DNA of 64,000 bases from Paenarthrobacter ureafaciens (GCF_004028095.1 NZ_SBHM01000007.1:2542001-2606000), one strand, 5' to 3'. Positions 42,689 through 51,987 are shown, counted from the stretch's first letter. Numbers and translations are program-made. The notes: generated by a model not told the origin, from the sequence alone.

Positions 42689-43869
42689 GCGTTCTCCTCA
42701 GAGGATTCCGACGGGACGCGGCCGTCCCGGATGGTGTTTGCGACTGCCGTTGCGCGGGAACGGACGGAATCCACGTCGGAGGCGGTTGTGCCCAACAGGT
42801 TGACGTGGCCGATCTTGCGGCCGGGGCGCACGGACTTGCCGTAGCAGTGCACCTTGGCAGCCGGTTCAAAGGCCAGGGCCAGGGGGAAGGCAGCAAAAAG
42901 ATCCTGGTTTTCCCCGCCCAGGAAGTTCTTCATGACGGCCACGGGTGCCAGGGCGTCCGTGGCACCCAGCGGAAGGTCCAGGACCGCTCGCAAGTGCTGT
43001 TCGAATTGGCTCGTGATGGAACCGTCCTGGGTCCAGTGGCCGGTGTTGTGCGGGCGCATGGCGAGCTCGTTGATGAGGAAGCCGGCGCCGACGCCCGGGG
43101 TTTCAAAGAGTTCAGCCGCCATGACGCCCGTGACGCCAAGCTCGGTGGCGATGCGCAGGGCAGCATCCTCGGCTGCGGCAGCTACTTCCACTGAGATGTT
43201 CTGGGCGGGGGCAATGACTTCATCGCACACTCCGTCCACTTGGATGGTGTGCACCACAGGCCACGCACGGGCCTCGCCGCTGGGTGTCCGCGCAACCAGG
43301 GCGGAGAGCTCGCGGCTGAAGTCCACTTTGGCTTCGGCAAGGAGGGGACTCATGGCCTGGAACCAGCTGGCGGTGTCTGCGGCATCTTCGGGGGAGTCGA
43401 CGATGCGCACGCCCTTACCGTCGTAACCGCCGCGGGGTGTCTTCAGGACCACCGGCCAGCCGATCTTGTCTCCGAACGCCACCAGCTCCTCCACCGTGTT
43501 CACGGCAGCCCACTCGGGGTTGGGAAGTCCGAGGCGGTCGATCGCGGCACGCATCACCAGTTTGTCCTGGGCGTTCACCAGTGACTCCGGCCCGGGTTGG
43601 ACGTTCACACCGGCGTCAAGCAGGGCGTGCAAGTGGTCCGTGGGAACGTGTTCGTGATCAAAGGTCAGGACATCCACGCCCTTGGCAAACTCAAGGAGGG
43701 TGTCCAGGTCCTTGTAATCGCCAACAGGCGCTGTGGCCACGGCGGCTACCGCTGAAACGTCCTCACCTTCGGCCAGTACGCGGAGTTCAAAGCCCAGTGC
43801 AGTAGCGGGCGGGGCCATCATGCGTGCGAGTTGGCCTCCGCCAACAACGCCAATAACAGGAAAAGTCAC
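42685..43869 (-). CDS. purK: N5-carboxyaminoimidazole ribonucleotide synthase
   Basis: ATP-grasp enzyme making N5-CAIR from AIR, bicarbonate and ATP, 394 residues. The N-terminal [20 protein letters not shown] is typical, and ATP-grasp features include [16 protein letters not shown] and [14 protein letters not shown]. The start is GTG 43869. TAGGCT (43877-43882, minus strand) lies 7 nt upstream with no Shine-Dalgarno, so this may be a leaderless promoter driving the five-gene run purK-purE-LCP-manA-femAB. Confidence 0.96.
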   Translation of the reverse strand: MTFPVIGVVGGGQLARMMAPPATALGFELRVLAEGEDVSAVAAVATAPVGDYKDLDTLLEFAKGVDVLTFDHEHVPTDHLHALLDAGVNVQPGPESLVNAQDKLVMRAAIDRLGLPNPEWAAVNTVEELVAFGDKIGWPVVLKTPRGGYDGKGVRIVDSPEDAADTASWFQAMSPLLAEAKVDFSRELSALVARTPSGEARAWPVVHTIQVDGVCDEVIAPAQNISVEVAAAAEDAALRIATELGVTGVMAAELFETPGVGAGFLINELAMRPHNTGHWTQDGSITSQFEQHLRAVLDLPLGATDALAPVAVMKNFLGGENQDLFAAFPLALAFEPAAKVHCYGKSVRPGRKIGHVNLLGTTASDVDSVRSRATAVANTIRDGRVPSESSEENA

Positions 43870-43930
43870 AAGGTTCAGCCTACCGAACCAGCGGCTCGAT
43901 CACGGATTCTCCAGCGTAGTCAACTGTGCG

Positions 43931-43974
43931 CAGGAGCGTAGCCACCTGTGTTCAGGAGCCTAGCCACCTGTGTT
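43931..43974. repeat. Tandem direct repeat, two 22-bp copies upstream of gtrA
   Basis: CAGGAGCGTAGCCACCTGTGTT (43931-43952) is followed directly by a copy differing at one base (43953-43974); only 20-base parts are needed to recognise it: GTAGCCACCTGTGTT versus CTAGCCACCTGTGTT. It lies in the 237-bp divergent gap between purK and gtrA (43870-44106), which also holds a TAAAAT -10 candidate at 44057-44062. Confidence 0.9.
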
Positions 43975-44106
43975 TCAACGGCCGCGGAGGACCCGGGAAG
44001 TACCGTCAAACAGCGTCTGCACAGGCTGCTCCAAGGCAACGCGAAAAAATCGGCGCTAAAATGGATGAGGCCCACCGGCCCTAATTTTCAACGGCCATGG
44101 AGGGTC

Positions 44107-44679
44107 ATGATCACCACACTTGCAGATCGCATCCGCGGACTTGCCTCGCTCTTCTGGCGCGAAGTAGCCAAGTTCGGCGCCGTTGGAGGTGTAGCTTTCG
44201 TCATTGACTCTGCCGTTTTCATTTGGCTCTTTTCGGGTCCCATGCACGGCAGCGAGGTCTGGGCCAAGGCGATCGCGACGATCGTTGCGAGTATTTTTTC
44301 CTGGATTGCCAACAGGTTCTGGACCTTCCGTCACCGGAAGCAAGCGAACGTTGTCCGTGAGGCCATTCTCTTTGCCGTGATGAACTTCGTCGGGCTCCTC
44401 ATCGCGTCGGGCTGCGTGTGGGTTGCCAAGTACATCCTCAACCTCAATGACAAACCATCACTGTTCATTGCCGGCAGCGTAGTGGGCTTGATCCTCGGGA
44501 CGATCTTCCGGTTCTTCGCCTACCGTTTCTGGGTCTTCAACGAAGAACTCGATGCAGAGCCCGAGTTCTCGCACGACCACGAGATCCTCGAGGTCCACCA
44601 CAAGGCCCAGAGCGGAACCGCCGATGCCGGCCACGCCGGACCTCCCACGGGCGAGTTTCCCCGTATAAAGAACGGTTGA
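44107..44679 (+). CDS. GtrA-family membrane protein
   Basis: Four-helix membrane protein of the GtrA family, 190 residues, thought to help flip or move lipid-linked sugars for wall polysaccharide synthesis. It has the typical VAKFGAVGGVAFVIDSAVF, IANRFWTFRHRK and FRFFAYRFWVF motifs. A ~45-residue hydrophilic tail follows. ATG 44107 is chosen because GGAGGG lies just upstream (2 nt spacing); an in-frame ATG at 44065 is possible. GtrA next to purEK also occurs in mycobacteria. Its stop is 5 nt from the stop of the convergent TIGR03089 gene. Confidence 0.88.
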   Translation: MITTLADRIRGLASLFWREVAKFGAVGGVAFVIDSAVFIWLFSGPMHGSEVWAKAIATIVASIFSWIANRFWTFRHRKQANVVREAILFAVMNFVGLLIASGCVWVAKYILNLNDKPSLFIAGSVVGLILGTIFRFFAYRFWVFNEELDAEPEFSHDHEILEVHHKAQSGTADAGHAGPPTGEFPRIKNG

Positions 44680-44684
44680 CGGGC

Positions 44685-45380
44685 CTACGAACGGCTAACG
44701 CGCTCGTTCTCGAGCAGATGTTCGGTCACATCCACATCCTCGTGCACCAACACCACTGAACCGTCCCCCTGCCAGGCGCCAAGAGCTGCCGACAGTCCGG
44801 ACTCCAGTCCCTCGGAGGCCCGCACCAGCAGGCGGACGCCGGGCTCGGCGGCTTCCGCAAACTGTTCCATAAGATCCGCGTGGGCATAGCCGGCGTTGCC
44901 ACGTACGGCTGCGAGTTCCGGGGTGGGCTCGTTGTGCACCATGAACACGTCACCGTGGGAACGCACTTCGGCAGCGTAGTCAACGACGCCGGGGGGCAGC
45001 TCGCCCGGCCAGCTCATGGCCAGCGCCGCGAGGGGTACCGCCACGACAGCGTCGTATGCCGCGCCCGTGTGGTCAGAGGGATCATTGGTCACCAGCAGAT
45101 CTGCGGCTGAGCCGTCCAGAACAACTTCCATGCCGAGCTGCCAAGCGGCCAGCGCCCACACAAAGGACTTCCAGTGCGCAGGGAGGTCGATCCTGATGGC
45201 CGTGCCCGGTTCGGCGTCGAGTTCGTCCTGCAGCAGGTTGCTGGTTTTGGCCACCCAGTTGTCCAGGACCCGGCCGGACAATTCCACCCGTTCGGAGTCG
45301 GGGCCGTACCACGTGAGCCTCGGCGAGGTGGAGTGGCCGGATCGCAGGGCGGACATCAAGTTGGCTGCCGGGATACTCAT
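44685..45380 (-). CDS. TIGR03089 family protein
   Basis: Actinobacterial protein of 231 residues resembling an incomplete AMP-binding (adenylation) domain; function unknown. Recognisable stretches are PRLTWYGPDSERVELSGRVL, VAKTSNLLQDELDAEPG, IRIDLPAHWKSFVWALAAWQ and DLLVTNDP. It lacks the AMP-binding P-loop (SGTTG-type) and the C-terminal lid, so it is unlikely to be an active ligase. ATG 45380 (MSIPAAN) fits the family start. In mycobacteria the family member lies near an LCP gene, as here. Confidence 0.8.
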   Translation of the reverse strand: MSIPAANLMSALRSGHSTSPRLTWYGPDSERVELSGRVLDNWVAKTSNLLQDELDAEPGTAIRIDLPAHWKSFVWALAAWQLGMEVVLDGSAADLLVTNDPSDHTGAAYDAVVAVPLAALAMSWPGELPPGVVDYAAEVRSHGDVFMVHNEPTPELAAVRGNAGYAHADLMEQFAEAAEPGVRLLVRASEGLESGLSAALGAWQGDGSVVLVHEDVDVTEHLLENERVSRS

Positions 45381-45627
45381 GGGTCCATCTTGGCACGCGC
45401 TGCACTGGCAGCGGGATGCCCTGTGTGAAATGCCGCACACCGGGATTAGTCCATTCGCTGGCGGGGCCGGCAGCCATGGCGGGAATCCGCGGAAAGCCGG
45501 GGTACGCGGTCGGCAAGCAGGACGACGCTTTCGTTTTGGTTCCGCCACGCCCGGGGACCAGTACCAAAACGTTGGGCGTGGCGCAGCCCACGTTTCTACA
45601 GATTCTTGATTATTATCCCGGCGCGGC

Positions 45628-45657
45628 TTGACTGGCAGCTAGTTACACACGTGTAAT
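45628..45657 (+). promoter_or_regulatory. Sigma-70-type promoter with an overlapping palindrome upstream of whiB
   Basis: TTGACT (45628-45633) and TGTAAT (45652-45657) are 5/6 matches to the -35 and -10 consensus with an 18-nt spacer. The inverted repeat TTACAC-AC-GTGTAA (45643-45656) covers the -10 and should be a repressor site. The half-sites resemble BldD boxes apart from the spacing. The rest of the 368-bp gap 45381-45748 holds no gene that I can support. Confidence 0.68.
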
Positions 45658-45748
45658 TAGTAATCAAACGCCGCTGCACAGAGGACCGGAACGAACACCG
45701 GGAATCGGAAAACATCCAAGCAGCAGCTGCAAAATCAGGAGGGACGCC

Positions 45749-46294
45749 ATGGGGCAAGCGTTGCGTATCCAGGAAGATGCAGTCGTCGCAGAACACGCGT
45801 CGGTAAAATACCGGTCGCGGGAAGTACCCGGGGATTGGTATGTGGATCCGGCGGATCCCGAAGCGGCAGAGAAATACAACCAGAACGTGCAGCAATCGCT
45901 GGAGGAGCAGGCAACGGCGCTCCTCGCAGCCCACGAGGCCTTGATCGGGGACGACCCCGCCGCGGCCGAGGACGAACTTGACGATCCACCCATGGAGTTG
46001 CGCCGTCCGCTTGAAAGCCCGGTGCAGCCTGTCTGGATCGGGTTGCCTACGCAGGCTGACTTCGATGATGAAGGTGAGCTTGGCTGGCAGACGGATGCGC
46101 TGTGCGCACAGACCGATCCCGAAGCCTTCTTCCCTGAAAAGGGCGGTTCCACCAGGGACGCCAAGAAGGTCTGCGGAGCGTGCAACGTCCGCTCGCAGTG
46201 CCTCGAGTACGCCCTCGCGAACGACGAACGATTCGGCATTTGGGGCGGCCTCTCCGAGCGTGAGCGTCGTCGGCTAAGGAAGCGAGCGGTCTAA
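45749..46294 (+). CDS. WhiB-family transcriptional regulator (WhiB2/WhmD-like)
   Basis: Iron-sulfur cluster regulator of 181 residues. Four cysteines (Cys119, Cys142, Cys145, Cys151 in CGACNVRSQC) bind a 4Fe-4S cluster, and the FGIWGG turn (162-167) is followed by a basic ERERRRLRKR DNA-binding tail. The context beside wall genes and DUF3499 fits WhiB2/WhmD, which controls septation and division. The N-terminal ~95 residues are an acidic extension not found in the ~90-residue mycobacterial WhiB2. AGGAGGG precedes the ATG at good spacing. Confidence 0.92.
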   Translation: MGQALRIQEDAVVAEHASVKYRSREVPGDWYVDPADPEAAEKYNQNVQQSLEEQATALLAAHEALIGDDPAAAEDELDDPPMELRRPLESPVQPVWIGLPTQADFDDEGELGWQTDALCAQTDPEAFFPEKGGSTRDAKKVCGACNVRSQCLEYALANDERFGIWGGLSERERRRLRKRAV

Positions 46295-46305
46295 TTCTTA
46301 AGGAA

Positions 46306-49300
46306 GTGCACGTTACCGCCGTCGTGGTTGCCCACGACGGCGGGAACTATCTCCCCAGGACATTGGCGGCATTGTCGAACCAGACGCGTTCGGCAGATGC
46401 CGCCATTGGCGTTGATGCGGGATCGACCGACCATTCGGCGGAACTGCTCCGTAATGTGCTCGGCGATGCCAACGTGGTGGAACTTCACCACCACGCAAAA
46501 GCCGGGTTTGGTTCTGCCGTCCGGTCCGGATTGGAGCAGTTGGCTCCCGCCGGATCAGCGTCGTCGGAAACAACGGAATGGATCTGGCTGCTTCATGATG
46601 ACGCGGCCCCGGCCCCGGATGCGCTGGCGGAACTCCTCCACGCCGTTGAGCGGACTACGTCGGTCACAGTTGCCGGTTGCAAGCAGTTGGGCTGGGACGA
46701 CGAGCGGCACTTGGTTGATGTGGGCTTGTCCACGAGCCGATGGGCAGAACGCCTGACGCTGATCGACGCTGACGAGGTGGATCAGGGCCAATACGATGCC
46801 CGCACGGACACCTTCGCAGTCAATTCGGCAGGCATGCTGATCCGACGCGACGTCTGGGAGCAGTTTGGCGGCTTCGACCCCGCACTGCCCGGGAGCGGCG
46901 ATGACGTCGACTTCTGCTGGCGGAACTGGCTTGCAGGCAACCGCGTGGTTGTTGTTCCCAGCGCACGGATGTTCCACGTGGAGCACCGCCCCAACGGCCT
47001 GGGAACCTCCGCGGCTGCCCGTAAGGCCCAGATCCACCTCCGCCTCAAACACACTGCCTGGTGGAAAGTGCCGTTCCACGCTGTGGGCGCGCTGCTGGGC
47101 TCTTTGCTGCGCCTGGTCCTCAGCATCCTGGTGAAGGAACCCGGCTACGGCTTCTCGCAATTCACCTCCACGGTTTCCGCCCTTGCCCGTCCAATGGCAG
47201 TGGTGCGAAGCCGACGCTCAGCCGCCCGGACGCGGAGCCTGCACCGGACCGTGGTCCGGGGACTCCAACGCTCCTCGCGCGAGGTCCGCGCGCACCGGCG
47301 TTCGCTGCTGGAAGCCATCCGACCCCCTGAAGAGCGCCAAGAGGTCTCCGATCTCCTGGCACCGGAACCCAGCGGAGACTCCACGGACGACTTCGCGGCA
47401 CTGGCCACGAACGAGCGCGGTTGGGTGGGAACGGGAGCGGTGGCAGCGGTCCTCGTCACCCTTGCCGCAGCGATGGTGGGACTTCTCGGGCTTCTCCGCA
47501 CGGGAGCAGTTACAGGAGGAAGCCTACTGCCGGTGTCCGCGACTCCGGGAGCCATGTGGGACAACGCCTCCACGTGGTGGATTTCGTTGGGCGCCGGATT
47601 GCCCGGCCATGGTGATCCGTTCGGATACGTTCTGTGGGCGATCTCCATCCTGGGCGGTGGCGACGGCAACGCAGCGATGAGCTGGCTGTTGGTCCTGGCC
47701 CTGCCCCTGTCCGCACTGGGCGCTTGGTTCGCCGTTGGTGCGTTGACCAGGCTCCGCCGTTTCAGGATGGTAGCGGCCCTTGTCTGGGGAAGCGCGCCTG
47801 CACTTTTGATTGCCGTCAACGAGGGCCGTCTTGGTGCCCTCGTGGCACATGTCCTGATGCCCTTGCTGCTCTTGGCGCTGTTGCGGGCGTCCGGTTCAGC
47901 ACTGGCCAACGGTGGCCGGCACCAACTCCCCGCCCGCCGTTCCGTCCCGGGCCGAAGCAAGCCCGGGGTCAACGGAGTGCCCTCATGGACAGCAGCTGCT
48001 GCAGCGGGCCTGGTCATGGCTGCCATTACGGCATCAGCTCCCTCGTTGCTGGGGCCCATCACCGTAGCGATCATCCTGGCTGCCGTTGTTTTGGGGCGTC
48101 GGGGAAAAACGCTGTGGTGGTCGCTTCTGCCCAGCGCCGCGCTCTTCATCCCGTATGCGATTTCCGCCGCGGACCGTCCCCGCTCCTTGCTCGCCGATCC
48201 CGGCGTGCCCCGGTTCTTTGAAGCGGCACCGCTTTGGCAGCAACTCCTTGGGCAGCCGCTGGCGTTCGACGTCGACGGCGGACTAACCGGTCTGGGGCTC
48301 TTTGGACCGGGGTCGGTTCCCTGGGCCCTGATCCTTGCATTGCTGATCGGCGTCCCGGTGCTGGTGCTTGCTGTCGTCGCCTTGTTCCTGCCCGGTGAGC
48401 GCATGGTCCTGGCCCGTATTTTCTGGCTGGCCGCCTTGGCCACTCTTGCCTGCAGCTGGTTGTTCGGGCATGTGGCTACGGGCGTGAACAACAACGTACT
48501 GGCCGGCCCCTTCACAGGACCGGCTGTTTCGGCGGCCGGGGTACTGCTGTTGGGTGCTGCGATGATCGGCGCCGACCGCATCTTCGGCACGTCCCGGTCC
48601 GCGGGTGCAGGGCGTTGGAAGCCATCGCTGCGCGGAGCCGTCTCGGGCGTCACCGTCGCCGTCCTGTTGTCCGGCCCGTTGGCCGGCATGGGCGCTTGGG
48701 TAGCCCAGAATGTCCTGCAATCGGATGCCCCGACGACCCAACGTGCGGAGGCCGGTGCGGCCGCCTCACTCGGCGCTTCACGACAGGTCCGGGCGGTGGA
48801 GACCGCCACCCTGCCGGCCACCGCCGTCGACCGCGGCGTGGGACCCGAGCGCACCAGGACGCTGGTTATCACCAGCGGCGAGCAGGGCGAGTTCACGTCG
48901 TCATTGATGCGGGGCGCCGGCACCACTCTGGACAGCCTTTCCACGATCGCCTCGGCCCGCACCATCAGCGGTGCGCCGGGCCGGGAGGAAATGAACACCG
49001 ACGACGCCGCAACCGCCTCGCTCCGCAGGGCCGTAGCGACGATCGTCGCGAGTACGGGGGTGGATCCACGTGCTGATCTGGAACAACTCGGCGCAGGTTT
49101 CGTGGTCCTCAAGACTGCGGACAGCGCCGCGCAACTGACCGCCAGCCGGATCGACGCAGTCCCCGGACTTGTTGCTGTGGGGCAAACCGAAGCGGGATGG
49201 CTGTGGCGCGTCACTCCGCGCGGAGCGGCGGCCACCACGGTCTCGGACACCGCAGTCCGCGCAAGGATCATTGATGCCAAGGACACCGTGATCGGTGCCC

Positions 49301-49641
49301 TGCCTTCCGAGGACGTGAGCGTGGCCGGGGACGTGCCTCCAGGCGACCCGGGACGCAAGGTAGTACTCGCTGAGCGCTTCGACACCGGCTGGAAGGCGTG
49401 GTTGGACGGCAAGGAGCTCCCTGCCACGACGTCCGGCTGGTCCCAGGCCTTCGAACTTCCCGCCACCGGCGGGCACCTTGAAATTCGCCACACCAACCCC
49501 TGGGCCCTATGGCTGGGAATCCTGCAGGTAGTGGTATTCGGGCTCACGGCACTCCTGGCCGTACCCGTACCCGCCCGCCGTTCCCGGACCGGCATGACAA
49601 GGGACGAAGTTTCCCTCCGTAAGGAGTACAGCAGTGTCTGA
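46306..49641 (+). CDS. Large membrane glycosyltransferase (GT2 plus polytopic domain)
   Basis: A 1111-residue protein. The N-terminal GT-A domain (about 1-235) has VVVAHDGGNYLPRTL, the DAGSTD motif, the DDAAPAPD metal site and GSGDDVDFCWRNWLAG. A basic linker (about 290-360) leads into about 10-12 transmembrane helices (about 380-800). A large extracytoplasmic domain (about 810-1075) and a last helix near the C-terminus follow. It probably transfers a sugar to a lipid or wall polymer. The start is GTG 46306, only 11 nt after whiB, and the 3' end overlaps the DUF5719 gene by 8 nt. Confidence 0.88.
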   Translation: MHVTAVVVAHDGGNYLPRTLAALSNQTRSADAAIGVDAGSTDHSAELLRNVLGDANVVELHHHAKAGFGSAVRSGLEQLAPAGSASSETTEWIWLLHDDAAPAPDALAELLHAVERTTSVTVAGCKQLGWDDERHLVDVGLSTSRWAERLTLIDADEVDQGQYDARTDTFAVNSAGMLIRRDVWEQFGGFDPALPGSGDDVDFCWRNWLAGNRVVVVPSARMFHVEHRPNGLGTSAAARKAQIHLRLKHTAWWKVPFHAVGALLGSLLRLVLSILVKEPGYGFSQFTSTVSALARPMAVVRSRRSAARTRSLHRTVVRGLQRSSREVRAHRRSLLEAIRPPEERQEVSDLLAPEPSGDSTDDFAALATNERGWVGTGAVAAVLVTLAAAMVGLLGLLRTGAVTGGSLLPVSATPGAMWDNASTWWISLGAGLPGHGDPFGYVLWAISILGGGDGNAAMSWLLVLALPLSALGAWFAVGALTRLRRFRMVAALVWGSAPALLIAVNEGRLGALVAHVLMPLLLLALLRASGSALANGGRHQLPARRSVPGRSKPGVNGVPSWTAAAAAGLVMAAITASAPSLLGPITVAIILAAVVLGRRGKTLWWSLLPSAALFIPYAISAADRPRSLLADPGVPRFFEAAPLWQQLLGQPLAFDVDGGLTGLGLFGPGSVPWALILALLIGVPVLVLAVVALFLPGERMVLARIFWLAALATLACSWLFGHVATGVNNNVLAGPFTGPAVSAAGVLLLGAAMIGADRIFGTSRSAGAGRWKPSLRGAVSGVTVAVLLSGPLAGMGAWVAQNVLQSDAPTTQRAEAGAAASLGASRQVRAVETATLPATAVDRGVGPERTRTLVITSGEQGEFTSSLMRGAGTTLDSLSTIASARTISGAPGREEMNTDDAATASLRRAVATIVASTGVDPRADLEQLGAGFVVLKTADSAAQLTASRIDAVPGLVAVGQTEAGWLWRVTPRGAAATTVSDTAVRARIIDAKDTVIGALPSEDVSVAGDVPPGDPGRKVVLAERFDTGWKAWLDGKELPATTSGWSQAFELPATGGHLEIRHTNPWALWLGILQVVVFGLTALLAVPVPARRSRTGMTRDEVSLRKEYSSV

Positions 49642-51265
49642 CGAACAGGAGAAAGCGGGCCGGGACAACCGGCGCAATTCCAAGAGCCGGCGCGGTTCCA
49701 ACAAGGGCGTTGTCGGCGGGGTGGTGTCCGCGATGGTGATCCTGGCCGCCGGGGGAGGCGCGGTGGCAGCATCCGGAATGGTTCCCGGGCCAACGGGCAG
49801 CAGCAACGTCGAAGTGAAGCAAGCCGATGTCCCTGCCGGGCGGTCGCTTGGCGTCTGCCCTGAGCCTGCCCGGTTGGTCACTGGAACCGATGTGGATACC
49901 GATGCCGACTTCAGCCCGGTATCGACAACCGCGACGAGTGCGCTCAACGCCGTCGTCCTCAGCAATCCGGCCGGAACGGTCCCCGGCAGCAACGTCACGT
50001 CCCTGGACGGCAAGGGCATAGCCAGGATCGCCCAGGCTCCCGCCAGCACGCCCTCGCCCACGCCGGGTCCGCCCGTGCTGGCCGCAGCCGTTGCTTCCAT
50101 CACATCCGTGACGTCCCCGGCAGTGGTGGGCGCGGATCCGATCGGCAACGAACAGGCCTCCTTGTCTGCAAACCTCAGCTATTCGGCCACGGACGGTGAC
50201 CTGCGGGGCATGGCAGCCGCGCAGTGCCAGCAACCCGGAAACGACTCATGGTTGCTCGGCGCCAACACGGCTTTGGGGCGGACTGCGGTGCTCAATCTCA
50301 GCAATGCATCCGAGACCCCTGCCACGGTCAGCCTGGACCTCTTTGGTGCCCAGGGGCAGATCCAAGCCCCCGGCGCCAGGGGCCTCCTGGTCGCGCCCGG
50401 GACCACACGCTCGGTGAACCTGGCCGGATTGGCCCCGAACGAGTCGGAACTGGCGGTGCACGTCCGCAGTACCGGCGGGCCCGTGGCCGGAACCATCCAG
50501 CAGAGCGCCCTGCGGGGGCTTGTCCCCGGCGGCGTTGACTTCCTCTCACCCGGCACGGCGCCGTCCACGCTTCAGGTGATGTCCGGCGTCGATATCCAGG
50601 ATGCCGCAGCTGTTCAGGCACTCGGCGGGAAGCCAGATTTCACCGATGCTGTCCCGTCGCTCCAACTGGCCGTTCCGGGCTCCAGTGACGCCGTGGTGCA
50701 GGTGAAGGTCTACGGCGCCAACGGAGAACGGCAAATCCCCGACGGAGGAGTGGTGACCGTGAAGGGCGGCACTGTTGCGTCGTTGAAACTGGACGGACTT
50801 CCTTCCGGCAGTTACACCGTCACGGCGAGCTCGGACGTGGCGTTCGTGGCCTCCACCCGCGTTGTCCGGGGAGCCAAGGCTGACTCGCCGGCCGACTTTG
50901 CCTGGTCCCCTTCCGCTTCCCGCCTGGGCAGCCAGCACTTGGTAGCTGCTCCGCGCGCGGGCCAGAGCTTCTTCAGTTTCGGGGTGCCGGAAGGGCGGGC
51001 AACCGTGAGCTATGCCCCGGTGACCGCCGATGGCAAGGTCGGGAAGTCCGTGGACGTCGATATGTCCGGCGGCACGACGTCCCTGATCGAGCTCCCGGCC
51101 ACGTCGGGCGGTGCTGCGGTAGCGGGTTACGTGGTTTCAGCTGAAGGTGATCCCGTCTACGGTTCCGTGGTCCTGGGAAACAAAGACCGTCCCGACGTGG
51201 CCGTGCTGGCCATTCAGGACGCCGCGGACGGCCTGCGGAAGGTGCCCGTCACGGTCGGTTACTGA
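49634..51265 (+). CDS. DUF5719 exported protein
   Basis: Extracytoplasmic protein of 543 residues, function unknown. A basic N-terminus (RRNSKSRRGSNKG) leads into one hydrophobic helix (about 26-48), acting as uncleaved anchor or signal. The rest is a long, Ala/Gly/Ser/Thr-rich beta-type region with repeated VSLDLFGAQG-like and VQVKVYGANG-like strands. The gene overlaps the membrane glycosyltransferase gene by 8 nt (GTG start), a pairing seen widely in Micrococcales and suggestive of a joint role in glycan assembly. Confidence 0.82.
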   Translation: MSDEQEKAGRDNRRNSKSRRGSNKGVVGGVVSAMVILAAGGGAVAASGMVPGPTGSSNVEVKQADVPAGRSLGVCPEPARLVTGTDVDTDADFSPVSTTATSALNAVVLSNPAGTVPGSNVTSLDGKGIARIAQAPASTPSPTPGPPVLAAAVASITSVTSPAVVGADPIGNEQASLSANLSYSATDGDLRGMAAAQCQQPGNDSWLLGANTALGRTAVLNLSNASETPATVSLDLFGAQGQIQAPGARGLLVAPGTTRSVNLAGLAPNESELAVHVRSTGGPVAGTIQQSALRGLVPGGVDFLSPGTAPSTLQVMSGVDIQDAAAVQALGGKPDFTDAVPSLQLAVPGSSDAVVQVKVYGANGERQIPDGGVVTVKGGTVASLKLDGLPSGSYTVTASSDVAFVASTRVVRGAKADSPADFAWSPSASRLGSQHLVAAPRAGQSFFSFGVPEGRATVSYAPVTADGKVGKSVDVDMSGGTTSLIELPATSGGAAVAGYVVSAEGDPVYGSVVLGNKDRPDVAVLAIQDAADGLRKVPVTVGY

Positions 51266-51325
51266 GCGGCCTGCAGCCGGTTCGGTACGCGGTGCAGTCC
51301 GGCTTGAGGCTGCCGGCACACCGTG

Positions 51326-51844
51326 CTACTGATAACGACGGCGGTACACGGGGTCGAGCGTCTCAGGTGGCACTCCGAGCATCTCGGCCGTGTACTCCAC
51401 CACAACGTCATGGACCAGGTCCTGGAGTTCCTCGCGGGTGCCCGCAGCCTGTTCAACAACCCGCCGGTACACCGTGATCATGGGAGGTTCGCCTCCGCGG
51501 GCCGGCGTGTATGCCCCCATGGGCGCTGCCGTGCGTTCGGCGACCAGCTGCTCCAACCGGGGCGGGATCTCATCCACGGCAAAGAGCACGCCATCGAGTT
51601 GCTGGCCCCACATCTCCTGCAGCCGTTCGGCCGAGTCGAGCACCATGTCATCGAAGCGCTCGGAGCGGGACCGGAAGCCCGGAAGGTTGGGGAGCATCAG
51701 CTCGCCCCGCAGGCCCCGCCCATGACGGTTGCGACGGCGCCGCCGGAACCCGCGGGGGGCTTGCGCAGCAGGGTCAGTGGCCTGACTGCCGTTGGCCTCA
51801 TTCCACTGGATGGTGAAGCCAGGAACCTGTGGCTGTGACTGCAT
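51326..51844 (-). CDS. Metallopeptidase-family homologue lacking the zinc motif
   Basis: A 172-residue homologue of the actinobacterial zincin-like metallopeptidase family (PF06262, as Rv3259). The fold regions FDDMVLDSAERL, LDGVLFAVDEIPP and PMITVYRRVVEQ are recognisable. Where family members have HExxHxxG, this protein reads EYTAEMLG within VHDVVVEYTAEMLGVPPETL, so no zinc ligands or catalytic Glu are left. It is probably not a peptidase. It lies between DUF5719 and the divergent DUF3499 gene. Confidence 0.8.
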   Translation of the reverse strand: MQSQPQVPGFTIQWNEANGSQATDPAAQAPRGFRRRRRNRHGRGLRGELMLPNLPGFRSRSERFDDMVLDSAERLQEMWGQQLDGVLFAVDEIPPRLEQLVAERTAAPMGAYTPARGGEPPMITVYRRVVEQAAGTREELQDLVHDVVVEYTAEMLGVPPETLDPVYRRRYQ

Positions 51845-51987
51845 ACAACGACTGTAGTCCCGCCCAACCGCCAGCGCGACATCATGGGGCCGGCGCCGCC
51901 GTCGGGCCCTGCTTCGGAGCCGAAATGCGGCCTGCTGTGCCCGTCAATGCACGCTCCAGGGGCCAACTGCGGCTAATCTGGGATGTT

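Noticed and set aside
29225..43974. Possible CRISPR arrays at the tandem repeats (29225-29277, 43931-43974)
   Set aside because: The units abut without spacers, number only two or three, and no cas genes are present.
47145..49793. Very long open frame antisense to the membrane glycosyltransferase gene
   Set aside because: The plus-strand frame has clear GT2 motifs and membrane helices. The antisense frame is rich in Pro/Arg/Ser/Thr with no recognisable domain, as expected from high-GC codon bias.
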